Shown: positions 8,858 through 18,287 of the stretch, one piece after another
How the letters are laid out: each line of letters opens with the position of its first letter
How positions within the stretch are numbered: position 1 is the first letter of the stretch
Assembly: GCF_004310865.1 (NCBI RefSeq)
Contig: NZ_SIXI01000002.1
Location: forward strand, 771,775 to 835,774
Source: Aquabacterium lacunae
GTDB taxonomy: Bacteria; Pseudomonadota; Gammaproteobacteria; Burkholderiales; Burkholderiaceae_C
Direction of reading: 5' to 3'
Length of the DNA: 64,000 nt
The notes under the pieces: model-generated
What the model saw: only the letters and a program-made list of their open reading frames with translations
Told to the model about the DNA's origin: nothing
Database searches by the model: none
Program-made: the position numbers and the translations under genes

Positions 8858-9508
8858 TCAATTCAACTCCATATGAACACATTGAGACGACAGATTTTTG
8901 GGTTGCCGGTGGCTGTTTTTATTGGCGCGACGTCAGGATGCCGTGCGATGGATGTTGGTGCTGGCGGGCCCGGGATGATGCTAGTTTACGGGAGCGTTAT
9001 CGACGGCAAACGGGTATCGATTAAAAAAGCGAACCTTCCTGATGGGCGCTCGTTCCCTCAACCTGGTGGCATAGGGGGCAGCTTTAAAGGAGGGCAAACT
9101 TGGTTAAATGGAGGCATAGATGCCACCATGGCCACCTCAGGCGACCACCGCGAGCTGCCTGAGTGGGTAGATTTTGAGTGGTCTGAGCCGCCATACCCCG
9201 AGGACCCAAACATGAGTTTGGAAGCGTACAGAGCACTGCCGCGTCAGAAGCAGCGCCTGGAAATCAAGCGGCGCATACCTCCTGCTGTCGTTGAAGAAGC
9301 CATCGCCTCCAAGCGTGTTGCCCAGCCTGGAAAAGTGGCGGACAAGACGCTGTGGATCTACATCTTCTGGACACCTGATGGCATGAAGATGCGATGGGCC
9401 ATGCGTGACAGAGCCACCGGCGGGCCGTTCGGAGAGATCGTGCGTGAGGGGGGCGACGACTTGGATCGCTACAACCTGAAGTGACCAGTCTCTGGCTGGC
9501 GACGGCGT
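8625..9508. repeat. Toxin-tail plus immunity duplication, copy B (matches 4696-5579)
   Basis: Constant offset 3929 from copy A across the whole block. The copies share the 25 bp after the lipoprotein stop, then diverge: copy A goes straight into AGCAGAAC of the rhs core, copy B has about 22 extra bases first. Confidence 0.85.
8873..9484 (+). CDS. Orphan immunity-type lipoprotein (copy B of 4944-5555)
   Basis: 203 aa, same length as copy A. Residues 1-31 differ at few positions, residues about 85-203 are almost identical, but about residues 32-84 are highly diverged (for example GKRVSIKKANLPDG against GRSISVKSATLPDG). It has the same signal peptide and TSGC lipobox. Only a toxin tail remains upstream, so this looks like an orphan immunity gene retained or diversified after duplication. 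Spacing from the toxin-tail stop (15 nt) is preserved. Confidence 0.7.
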   Translation: MNTLRRQIFGLPVAVFIGATSGCRAMDVGAGGPGMMLVYGSVIDGKRVSIKKANLPDGRSFPQPGGIGGSFKGGQTWLNGGIDATMATSGDHRELPEWVDFEWSEPPYPEDPNMSLEAYRALPRQKQRLEIKRRIPPAVVEEAIASKRVAQPGKVADKTLWIYIFWTPDGMKMRWAMRDRATGGPFGEIVREGGDDLDRYNLK

Positions 9509-9530
9509 TGGTTGTGCCTGCTGGTGACCC

Positions 9531-9561
9531 AGCAGAACCCATGGCCAGCGCATCAGCAAGC
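9531..9561 (+). pseudogene. rhs core scrap with internal deletion
   Basis: AGCAGAACCC (rhs position 3036 onward) is joined directly to ATGGCCAGCGCATCAGCAAG (rhs position 3217 onward). The intervening roughly 170 bp of rhs core are gone, and ACCCA is present at both original sites. It is followed by non-rhs sequence leading into queA. Confidence 0.6.
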
Positions 9562-9626
9562 CGGCGGGAGCCACGCCAGGACTGCCCGCCCAACTCGACG
9601 AGACACCTGGTGCTCAACGCTCAAAA

Positions 9627-9644
9627 TGTCGCACATCGGCGACA
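9627..9644. promoter_or_regulatory. Inverted repeat upstream of queA
   Basis: TGTCGC-ACATCG-GCGACA, perfect 6-bp arms, 48 nt before the queA start. It could be an operator or part of the promoter region; no assigned regulator. Confidence 0.25.
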
Positions 9645-9691
9645 ATGCCGGGTTGTTGAATTGGCACGGGGCTCGTCAGCCCCTCAAACAC

Positions 9692-10768
9692 ATGAGCAGT
9701 CACACCCCAGGCCACGGCCTGCACACCTACACCCTGAGCGACTTCGACTTCGACCTGCCCGAAGACCTGATCGCCCAGGAGCCCGCCGCCGAACGCACCG
9801 CCTCGCGCCTGCTCGATGGCACCGGCGCCCAACCGGTCGACCGTATCTTCAAAGACCTGCCCTCGCTGCTGCGCCGCGGTGACCTGCTGGTGTTCAACAA
9901 CACCCGCGTCATCAAGGCACGCCTGTTCGGCCAGAAGGCCACGGGCGGTGCGGTGGAGGCCCTGGTCGAGCGCGTGCTGCCCGGCCATGAGGTGCTGGCC
10001 CACATGCGCGCCAGCAAATCGCCCAAGGTGGGCAGCACCGTGCGTTTTGCCGACGCGTTTGACGCCGAGGTGATCGCCCGCACGGGCCCCGACGGTGGCA
10101 TGTTCCACCTGCGCTTCAGCGGCGACCCGCTGGCCCTGCTGGACGCCCACGGCCATGTGCCGCTGCCGCCCTACATCACGCACGCCGACACAGCCGATGA
10201 CGAACGCCGCTACCAGACCGTGTTCGCCAAGCACCCGGGTGCCGTGGCCGCACCCACCGCCGCCCTGCACTTCGACGACGCGCTGCTGCAGCAGCTGGCT
10301 GACCAGGGCGTGGACCGCGCCGAAGTGACCCTGCACGTGGGCGCAGGCACCTTCCAGCCGGTGCGCACCGACAACCTGGCCGAGCACAAGATGCACAGCG
10401 AGTGGTTCGAAGTGCCCGAGGCCACCGTGCAGGCCATTCGCCGCACCCGCGCCGCAGGCGGCCGCGTGGTGGTGGTGGGCACGACCACGCTGCGGGCGCT
10501 GGAATCGGCCGCCCTGGGCGCTGCACCGGCCGACATCCTGCAGGCCGGCAGCCGCGACACCGACATCTTCATCACCCCAGGGTTTGAGCTGAAGGTGGTC
10601 GATGTGCTGATCACCAACTTCCACCTGCCCAAGAGCACCTTGATGATGCTGGTCAGCGCGCTGGCAGGCTACGAGCACATCCGGGCGCTGTATGCCCATG
10701 CCATCGCACAACGCTACCGCTTCTTCAGCTATGGCGACGCCATGCTGATCCAGCGCGCCCCTCGCTGA
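9692..10768 (+). CDS. queA: S-adenosylmethionine:tRNA ribosyltransferase-isomerase
   Basis: 358 aa. Transfers and isomerises the ribosyl moiety of SAM onto preQ1 at tRNA position 34, giving epoxyqueuosine, in the cytosol. Family features in order: [17 protein letters not shown] near the N-terminus, [55 protein letters not shown] and [10 protein letters not shown]. The ATG at 9692 gives the usual length; the frame stays open upstream through rhs debris, so earlier starts are unlikely. tgt, the enzyme acting before it in the pathway, lies 2.4 kb downstream with a sensor kinase gene between them. All three genes are on one strand with gaps of 7 and 3 nt, so they are probably one operon. Confidence 0.96.
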   Translation: MSSHTPGHGLHTYTLSDFDFDLPEDLIAQEPAAERTASRLLDGTGAQPVDRIFKDLPSLLRRGDLLVFNNTRVIKARLFGQKATGGAVEALVERVLPGHEVLAHMRASKSPKVGSTVRFADAFDAEVIARTGPDGGMFHLRFSGDPLALLDAHGHVPLPPYITHADTADDERRYQTVFAKHPGAVAAPTAALHFDDALLQQLADQGVDRAEVTLHVGAGTFQPVRTDNLAEHKMHSEWFEVPEATVQAIRRTRAAGGRVVVVGTTTLRALESAALGAAPADILQAGSRDTDIFITPGFELKVVDVLITNFHLPKSTLMMLVSALAGYEHIRALYAHAIAQRYRFFSYGDAMLIQRAPR

Positions 10769-10775
10769 GCCCACC

Positions 10776-13139
10776 ATGCGCACCGTGCGGCAAGGCGCAT
10801 GCCTGTTCCTGCTGTGGGCCCTGTGCGGCCTGCTGCCGGTCCAGGCTGCGCAGGCGGGCACGCAATGGCTCACCCAGGCCTGGTTCGCGCCCGGCGCCTG
10901 CAGCCAGGCCGTCGTCACCACCCAGGTGGATTTGCCCGATCTGTGGTCCACACGCGGCCAGCATGCCCTCGCACGGGGCTGCTATCGCTGGCAACTCGAG
11001 CTGGCACAGGCGCCCACTCAGGCCTGGGCCCTGCGCTTTGACCGCCTGCCGTCCATCCACCGCATCAAAGTCAACGGCCTGGTGCTCCTGGATCATTTCC
11101 GGGCCGACGGGCTGAACACCACCATCAACCCACTGCCCACGCTGATCGACATCCCACCCAGCATGCTGCAGGCCGGGATCAACCAGATCGAAATCGAGTT
11201 GCTGCCCGCGCCCTTCCGGCAGCCCGGCATCAGTGCGGTGCAGGTGGGCCCCATGCAGGCGGTGCGCCCTGGATTCGAGCGCTGGCGGTTCTGGACGGTG
11301 GATGTGCCGCACAGCGTCAACCTGAGTGTGGCGGGCATGGCCGTGTTCATGCTGCTGGCCTGGCAGGCCCGCAAGCGCGACCTGGTGTTCGCCTTCATCG
11401 GTGGGCTGATGGCCGTGATGGGCCTGCGCAATGCCGTGTACTTCGTGGCCGAAACGGTGTGGCCCGACCCCATCGTCGACTGGCTGTACTTCACGGCCCA
11501 GGTGCTCACGGCCTGGTGCCTGGCCGGGTTCGGTCTGAGCTACGCGCGCTTCGACATGCGGCGCGTGGTCTGGCCCATGCGCGCCCTGGTGCTGGGCCTT
11601 CCTCTGGCCGGCCTGGCGTCGATCGGCTCAGGGCAGATGCACAACCTGCGACTGGTGGTGTACCCGCTGCTGATCCTGGGCAGCACCGCAGTGGTGGCCC
11701 TGGTGGTGCGCATGGCTTTGCAGCGACCGAAGCTGGAGGCCACGGCCATGATCGTGGGGCCTGTGGCCACGCTGGCCAGCGCGGCACACGACTACCTGAT
11801 GATCGCAGGGCTGCTGGCGGCCGACGAACTGCGGTGGATGCCCTACACCACGCCGGCCATCTTTGTGGGCTATGCGCTGGTGCTGCTGCGCAAGTTCGTG
11901 GGTGACATGGCCGAGGCCGAAGACGCGAAGGCCCAGCTGGAGCAGCGTGTGGCTGAGCGCACCCGCGCACTGGAAATCGCCAACCAGTCCAAAACCCGGT
12001 TCCTGGCCGCAGCCAGCCACGACCTGCGCCAGCCCACGGCGGCCATCGGCCTGCTGGTCACGCTGCTGCGTCAGCAGAATGGTCTGCAAGGCGAAGCACG
12101 CCACCACATCAACATGCTGGACGAGGCCGTGGCCTCGATGGAATCGCTGCTGGTGGGCCTGCTCGACATCTCGCGGCTCGATGCCGGGGCAGTGAAACCC
12201 CAGTTCCAGCCGGTGTCGGTGCACGAGCTGTTCCAGGCCGTGCGCGTGCATGAACAAAGCGCCGCCGAGCTCAAGGGCCTGCGCCTGCGGTTCAGACAAC
12301 CGGCCCGCATGGGCCATGTCATGGTCACCACCGACGCCATGCTGGTGCACAGCGTGCTGCGCAACCTGGTGTCCAACGCGATCCGCTACACCAGCCGCGG
12401 TGGCGTGCTGGTGGCCGCCCGCCGAAAAGGTCGCAGGCGCCTGCGGATCGAGGTGTGGGACACGGGCATCGGCATCCCCAAAGACCAGCTCGATCGCATC
12501 TTCGAAGAGTTCTACCAGGTCGACAACGCCTCGCGTGATCGCACCCGCGGCATCGGTCTGGGCCTGGCCATCGTGCAGCGCACCGCTGGCCTGCTGGGCG
12601 AACAGGTGAGCGTGCGCTCTGTGCCTGGCAAGGGCTCGGTGTTCCGCTTCGACCTGCCCCTGCACCAGGCCCCGAATCCCCACCAGGCACCCGCCGCCGC
12701 CCCTGAGCAACCCCTGCGTGGCGTGACCCTGTGGCTGGTCGAAGACGACGCCCTGTTGCGTCGCGCCCTGACCGAACTGTTGCAACGCTGGGGGGCCCAG
12801 GTGCAAGCCTGGGGTGACGCCGAAGCCTTGCAAGGCGACATCAGCCTGATGATGTCCAGTCCGCACCTGGGCCCTCTGCCCCAGGTGCTGATCAGCGACT
12901 ACCGCCTGCCGGGCATCAACGGCCTGCAGTTGTGCGAGTCGGTACGGGCCCAGCTGGCCATGCACGGCCACCTCGTCAATGCACTCATCATCTCGGGTGA
13001 CACCGACCCCACCGAAATCGGGCGCCTGAGCCAGTCGGGCCAGGCGGTGCTGGCCAAACCTTTCCGCAGCGAGCGCCTGCTCGAACGCCTGCTGCCCCTG
13101 ATCCACGCCGCGCCTGCCGGGCGCACCAACGCTCACTGA
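10776..13139 (+). CDS. Hybrid sensor histidine kinase/response regulator (7TM type)
   Basis: 787 aa. Signal peptide or first TM (residues about 9-27, ending AAQA), a periplasmic beta-rich region to about 185, then about seven TM helices to about 370, as in 7TMR-DISM sensors. A coiled coil (EDAKAQLEQRVAERTRALE) leads to the HisKA domain with FLAAASHDLRQP, phospho-acceptor His415. A HATPase domain follows with VSNAIRYT (N box), DTGIGIP and GIGLGLAI. A C-terminal receiver domain has LVEDD and ISDYRLPGING with phospho-acceptor Asp708. No output domain is attached and no partner regulator lies beside it. It sits between queA and tgt with 7 and 3 nt gaps. The ligand is unknown. Confidence 0.9.
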   Translation: MRTVRQGACLFLLWALCGLLPVQAAQAGTQWLTQAWFAPGACSQAVVTTQVDLPDLWSTRGQHALARGCYRWQLELAQAPTQAWALRFDRLPSIHRIKVNGLVLLDHFRADGLNTTINPLPTLIDIPPSMLQAGINQIEIELLPAPFRQPGISAVQVGPMQAVRPGFERWRFWTVDVPHSVNLSVAGMAVFMLLAWQARKRDLVFAFIGGLMAVMGLRNAVYFVAETVWPDPIVDWLYFTAQVLTAWCLAGFGLSYARFDMRRVVWPMRALVLGLPLAGLASIGSGQMHNLRLVVYPLLILGSTAVVALVVRMALQRPKLEATAMIVGPVATLASAAHDYLMIAGLLAADELRWMPYTTPAIFVGYALVLLRKFVGDMAEAEDAKAQLEQRVAERTRALEIANQSKTRFLAAASHDLRQPTAAIGLLVTLLRQQNGLQGEARHHINMLDEAVASMESLLVGLLDISRLDAGAVKPQFQPVSVHELFQAVRVHEQSAAELKGLRLRFRQPARMGHVMVTTDAMLVHSVLRNLVSNAIRYTSRGGVLVAARRKGRRRLRIEVWDTGIGIPKDQLDRIFEEFYQVDNASRDRTRGIGLGLAIVQRTAGLLGEQVSVRSVPGKGSVFRFDLPLHQAPNPHQAPAAAPEQPLRGVTLWLVEDDALLRRALTELLQRWGAQVQAWGDAEALQGDISLMMSSPHLGPLPQVLISDYRLPGINGLQLCESVRAQLAMHGHLVNALIISGDTDPTEIGRLSQSGQAVLAKPFRSERLLERLLPLIHAAPAGRTNAH

Positions 13140-14282
<1,143 letters not shown>

Positions 14283-14287
14283 GCGCT

Positions 14288-14968
14288 TTACCAGAAGACC
14301 CAGTTGCCCGTCAGCACCACCCACACGCCGAGCACCCCATTGGTGACGGCGTGGGCCACGATGGGCGCCCACAGCTTGCCGGTGCGCTGGTACAGCCAGG
14401 CGTAGGCCAGGCCGGCCACGATGGCGGCCAGCCACAGGGTGTGGGCCGTGGCAAAGGCCAGCGTGGACAGCGCCAAGGCCTTGAACGACACCGTGCGCGG
14501 CGACACCTTCTGGAAGTCGGGGTTGTCGATCCAGCGCATCAGGAACGAGCGCCAGAACAGTTCTTCCATCACAGGCACCATCAGGGCCGCGCCCACCCAG
14601 CGCACGGCGATCAGACCCCACTGCAATTGCCCGTCGGCATCGACCGGGCGGAAGCTGGCCGTGGCTTCGCCCACGGTCAGCCAGGGGTGATCGAGGTGGA
14701 TCCACAAGACGAACACCACCACCCCCACCGCCACCGACAACACCGTTTCGCGCAGGGTCAGCCAATGGGCCCGGATCAGTTCTTCGTACTGCTTCCAGAA
14801 CCACCACATGGCGCCAGACACAGCAAGCACCGAGACGCCATACACCCAGCGGGCATCGAGCCCTGCCATGGGTGACTCGGCCAACTGACCGCGCGCGGCC
14901 AGCAGCACCATGAACAGGACGAACGGCAGGCAGCGCGCCAAGGCTGCAGGGCTGATGAAAGAGTTCAT
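14288..14968 (-). CDS. CPBP/CAAX-type intramembrane protease, possibly of the PEP-CTERM-associated group
   Basis: 226 aa with about six to seven predicted membrane helices. It has the CPBP signature EELFWRSFLMRW (glutamate pair and Arg) and a second motif FATAHTLW with the metal-binding His, then a final HAVTNGVLGVWV. The length and the EELFWRSFLMRW wording resemble the CAAX prenyl protease-related proteins found with PEP-CTERM systems. A PEP-CTERM protein is encoded at 22180-22779, which gives some support, but no exosortase is in this window. The substrate is unknown. Confidence 0.75.
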   Translation of the reverse strand: MNSFISPAALARCLPFVLFMVLLAARGQLAESPMAGLDARWVYGVSVLAVSGAMWWFWKQYEELIRAHWLTLRETVLSVAVGVVVFVLWIHLDHPWLTVGEATASFRPVDADGQLQWGLIAVRWVGAALMVPVMEELFWRSFLMRWIDNPDFQKVSPRTVSFKALALSTLAFATAHTLWLAAIVAGLAYAWLYQRTGKLWAPIVAHAVTNGVLGVWVVLTGNWVFW

Positions 14969-15012
14969 GGCGCGGTTCTACCATGGGGGGCAAATCCCCC
15001 TCCACCCTCTGT

Positions 15013-16302
15013 TCAGAGGGCGGTGCGGGCGCGCCACAGCGCCGCAAAGGCCAGACCATGCAGGGCCACGGTCACGCCCAGCACCTCGCCCAGGTTCAGA
15101 CCGGCGGCCTGCAAGGCCCCGGCCAATGCGGCACACAGCACCATCGACACGGCATTGAGCACGTTGTTGGCCGCCACCACACGGGCCCGCGTGGCGGGTG
15201 AGGCCAGGGCCTGCATGCGCGCATACAGCGGCACGCTGAACAGGCCCACCCCCATCGACATGCACCAGACGCCCAACACCGACCTCCAGAACGCCTCTTG
15301 CGTCAGGGCCCGCTGCAGGGTGAACAAAGGCTGCCCCGCCAGCGAGGGCTGCTGCTGCATCAGCCAGGCTTGCCAGGCGATGTCGCCACCGAACACAGCC
15401 ATCAACAGGGCGCCTGCCGCCACCACCCACCGGGTGCCAAAACGGTGGGCCAGGGCTTCGCAACAAAGGGCACCGAAGGCAATGCCCACCGACACCACCG
15501 CCAGCAGGGCCGAGGCCACGCTGGCTTCGGCGTGGTACACCTCACGCGTGAGCGCAGGAAACAGCATCATGTAGGTGGCCCCGAAGAACCACATCCACGA
15601 AATGCCCAGAATGGCCGGCAAAGCCCCTTGCGCATTCGCGGCCTGAACCTGCCGCCAAGACTGCACCAGCGGGTTGTAGCGCACCTGCAGATCCGGCTGC
15701 GCCGCAGGAGTCTCGGGCACCTTGGCCGCGGCCCATCGGCCCAGCAGGGCCAGGCCCAGCACGGCCAGCACCACGGCCCACCACTGCTCGGCCACGGCAC
15801 CGCCCACCAGGGTGCCCAGCAAGATGGCCGTGAACAGGCCCATCTCCATCAGGCCATTGCCCCCCACCAGTTCGGGGCCGGTCAGGTGGCGCGGCATGTA
15901 GGCGTACTTCACGGTGGCGAACCAGGTCACGTGCACACCCGACAGCAGCACGCAGGCCACCAGGGCCACCGGTTCCTGCGCCCACACGGCCCACGCGGCC
16001 AGCCCCATCATCAGCACCTCGGCGCTCTTGCCCAGGCGGGTCAGCGCATCCAGCGGGTGCTTGTCGGCCAGCATGCCGAACCAGGCCGACAGCAGCAGGC
16101 TGGGCACCGTGAACAGGGCGCCCAGCAAGGGGCCCACCTGTTCGGGCGGCAGCCAGGGCACCGTCAGCTGATAGGTCAGCATCAGGGTGATGGCGAACTT
16201 GAGCAGGTTGTCGTTGAAGGTGCCCAGGAAGCACACCCAGTAGAACGGGGCATAACGCGGCTGACGCATCAGCGCGAACTGGGAAGCAGGGGCGGTGCTC
16301 AT
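15013..16302 (-). CDS. MFS transporter, LplT-like (lysophospholipid transporter family)
   Basis: 429 aa, 12 predicted TM helices. The N-terminus RQPRYAPFYWVCFLGTFNDNLLKFAITLMLTY has the FNDNLLKFA motif characteristic of LplT-type MFS proteins, followed by AWFGMLADKHP. It is clearly paralogous to the transporter half of the adjacent 16321-18237 gene (shared WMWFFGA, RARVVAANNVLNA). LplT moves lysophospholipids across the inner membrane; that function is inferred from the family. It lies 18 nt downstream of its paralogue on the same strand, so it is probably co-transcribed. Confidence 0.8.
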   Translation of the reverse strand: MSTAPASQFALMRQPRYAPFYWVCFLGTFNDNLLKFAITLMLTYQLTVPWLPPEQVGPLLGALFTVPSLLLSAWFGMLADKHPLDALTRLGKSAEVLMMGLAAWAVWAQEPVALVACVLLSGVHVTWFATVKYAYMPRHLTGPELVGGNGLMEMGLFTAILLGTLVGGAVAEQWWAVVLAVLGLALLGRWAAAKVPETPAAQPDLQVRYNPLVQSWRQVQAANAQGALPAILGISWMWFFGATYMMLFPALTREVYHAEASVASALLAVVSVGIAFGALCCEALAHRFGTRWVVAAGALLMAVFGGDIAWQAWLMQQQPSLAGQPLFTLQRALTQEAFWRSVLGVWCMSMGVGLFSVPLYARMQALASPATRARVVAANNVLNAVSMVLCAALAGALQAAGLNLGEVLGVTVALHGLAFAALWRARTAL

Positions 16303-16320
16303 GGCAAGACGATGGCAAGG

Positions 16321-18237
16321 TCAGGGCATGGGTTGGTCCAGCAGGGCCTGCACGCGCCCTTGCAAGACCTCGGGGGTGACATCGGCCGCCGGCAGGGGCT
16401 CACCCACCACCACGCCCACCGGGTTGAATGCGCCGCGGCGGAAAGGCTTGCGCATGGCCACGCCGTCCACCCGGGAGAAGAACGAGCCCCACAGGTTGTG
16501 CAGCGCCGCCGGCACCACCGGCACGGGGTGCGTCTCCAGGATCTTCATGATGCCGCCCTTGAACGGCGCCATCTGCCCGTCACGCGTGATGCCGCCTTCG
16601 GGGAACAGGCACAGCAGGTCGCCATCGACCAGCACCTGGCGGGCCCGCACGAAGGCCTGTTCGTAGGCCACAGGGTCTTCCTTCTGGGGCGCGATCGGAA
16701 TGGCCTTGCACAGCCGGAAGAACCAGCCCAGCCAGGGGTTCTGGAAGATGCGGTGGTCCATGATGAACACCATGGGGCGCGGGCTGATCACGCCCAGGAT
16801 CACGGCGTCCACGAAACTCACGTGGTTGCACACCACGATGGCGGCCCCGTCGGTGGGGATGTGCATGTCACCCCTCACCCGCAAGCGATACACGCAGCGG
16901 GTCACGAACAGCATCACCAGGCGAACGATGTATTCGGGCATGAGCCAGAACACATAGCCCACCACCAGCACGTTCAGCACGGCCGTGGCGCCGAAGACCT
17001 CGGGGATGCTGAAACCTGCGCCGAGCATGGCGCCGGCCAACAGGCTGCTGACGATCATGAACAGCGCGTTGAGGATGTTGTTGGCCGCGATGATGCGGGC
17101 CCGGTGGCTGGGCTGCGCCCGCAGCTGGATCAGGGCGTACATGGGCACGCTGTACAAGCCGGCACTGAAGGCCAGCAAGGCCAGGTCGGCCATGACGCGC
17201 CAGTGCGCATGCTCGGCCACAAAAGTGCTCACGGTGAAACGCTCGCCCCCCGAGAACGGAGGCAGGGCAGACGCCGCCAGGTACAGGTCGAAGGCGAACA
17301 CCGACATGCCCACCGCCCCGATGGGCACCAGGCCGATTTCGACATGCCGACGCGAAAAGGTTTCGCAAAGCAGCGAACCGATGGCGATGCCGACCGAAAA
17401 GACCACCAGCAACAAGGACGCCACCTGCTCGTTGCCATGCAGCACATCGCGTGCGAACGACGGGAACTGGGCCAGGAACACCGCGCCAAAGAACCACATC
17501 CAGGAGATGCCCAGCAGGGAGCGGAACACACTGGGGTACTGCCAGGCCAGCTTCAGGTTGCGCCAGGTCTCGGACACCGGGTTCCAGTTGAGCCGCAGGC
17601 CCGGGTCGGATGAAGGCGACGCAGGGATGGCGCGGGCCGACGCCCAACCAGCCAAGGCCACCCCCAGGCAAGAGGCCGCGACCCAATGCCCACCGACTTC
17701 TGGCATGCCCATCAGCAGGCCGCCCACCACATTGCCCAGCAGGATGGCCACGAAGGTGCCCATCTCCACCAGGCCATTGCCCCCGGTCAGTTCATGTTCG
17801 CGCAAGTGCTGCGGCAGGTACGCATACTTCACGGGCCCGAAGAACGTGGAGTGCAACCCCATCAGGAACACACAGCCCAACAGCAAGGGCACCGCGCTGA
17901 ACCAGAAGCCCAACGCTGCCAGCGCCATGATCGCGACCTCCATGAGCTTGACGCTGCGCATGATGAAGGCCTTGTCGTACTTGTCTGCCCACTGCCCGGC
18001 CATGGCTGAAAACAGCACAAAGGGCAGGATGAACAAGGCACCGATCACCAGACCGGCCATTTGGGGTGCCAACCAGCTCACCTGAAGTTGATAGGTCACC
18101 AGCACGGTGAACGCGAACTTGAACAGGTTGTCGTTGGCCGCGCCCAGAAACTGGGCCAGGAAGAAGGGCAGGAAACGCCGCTGCCTCAACAGGCTGAACT
18201 GCCCTGCATGGGCCTCCGATTCATTCACCACAAGCAT
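16321..18237 (-). CDS. LplT-like MFS transporter fused to a PlsC-type acyltransferase
   Basis: 638 aa. Residues about 1-410 form an LplT-like MFS domain (FLGAANDNLFKFAFTVLVTY, then ISWMWFFGAVF). Residues about 430-638 are a glycerophospholipid acyltransferase with NHVSFVDAV (HxxxxD), a central FPEGGITRDGQ and KGGIMKILE. The combination resembles LplT plus the acyltransferase part of Aas: import of lysophospholipid and its re-acylation at the inner membrane. Unlike Aas it has no acyl-ACP synthetase domain here. Probably in one transcript with the adjacent transporter. Confidence 0.85.
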   Translation of the reverse strand: MLVVNESEAHAGQFSLLRQRRFLPFFLAQFLGAANDNLFKFAFTVLVTYQLQVSWLAPQMAGLVIGALFILPFVLFSAMAGQWADKYDKAFIMRSVKLMEVAIMALAALGFWFSAVPLLLGCVFLMGLHSTFFGPVKYAYLPQHLREHELTGGNGLVEMGTFVAILLGNVVGGLLMGMPEVGGHWVAASCLGVALAGWASARAIPASPSSDPGLRLNWNPVSETWRNLKLAWQYPSVFRSLLGISWMWFFGAVFLAQFPSFARDVLHGNEQVASLLLVVFSVGIAIGSLLCETFSRRHVEIGLVPIGAVGMSVFAFDLYLAASALPPFSGGERFTVSTFVAEHAHWRVMADLALLAFSAGLYSVPMYALIQLRAQPSHRARIIAANNILNALFMIVSSLLAGAMLGAGFSIPEVFGATAVLNVLVVGYVFWLMPEYIVRLVMLFVTRCVYRLRVRGDMHIPTDGAAIVVCNHVSFVDAVILGVISPRPMVFIMDHRIFQNPWLGWFFRLCKAIPIAPQKEDPVAYEQAFVRARQVLVDGDLLCLFPEGGITRDGQMAPFKGGIMKILETHPVPVVPAALHNLWGSFFSRVDGVAMRKPFRRGAFNPVGVVVGEPLPAADVTPEVLQGRVQALLDQPMP

Positions 18238-18287
18238 CCTCCGTCATTTGAGCCACGATTGGACCTCAAAACCTGCTTGGCCAGCCC

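Noticed and set aside
15298..17613. 771-aa plus-strand frame over the LplT-like genes
   Set aside because: His/Gln/Gly-rich antisense product; the minus strand has convincing MFS and acyltransferase motifs.
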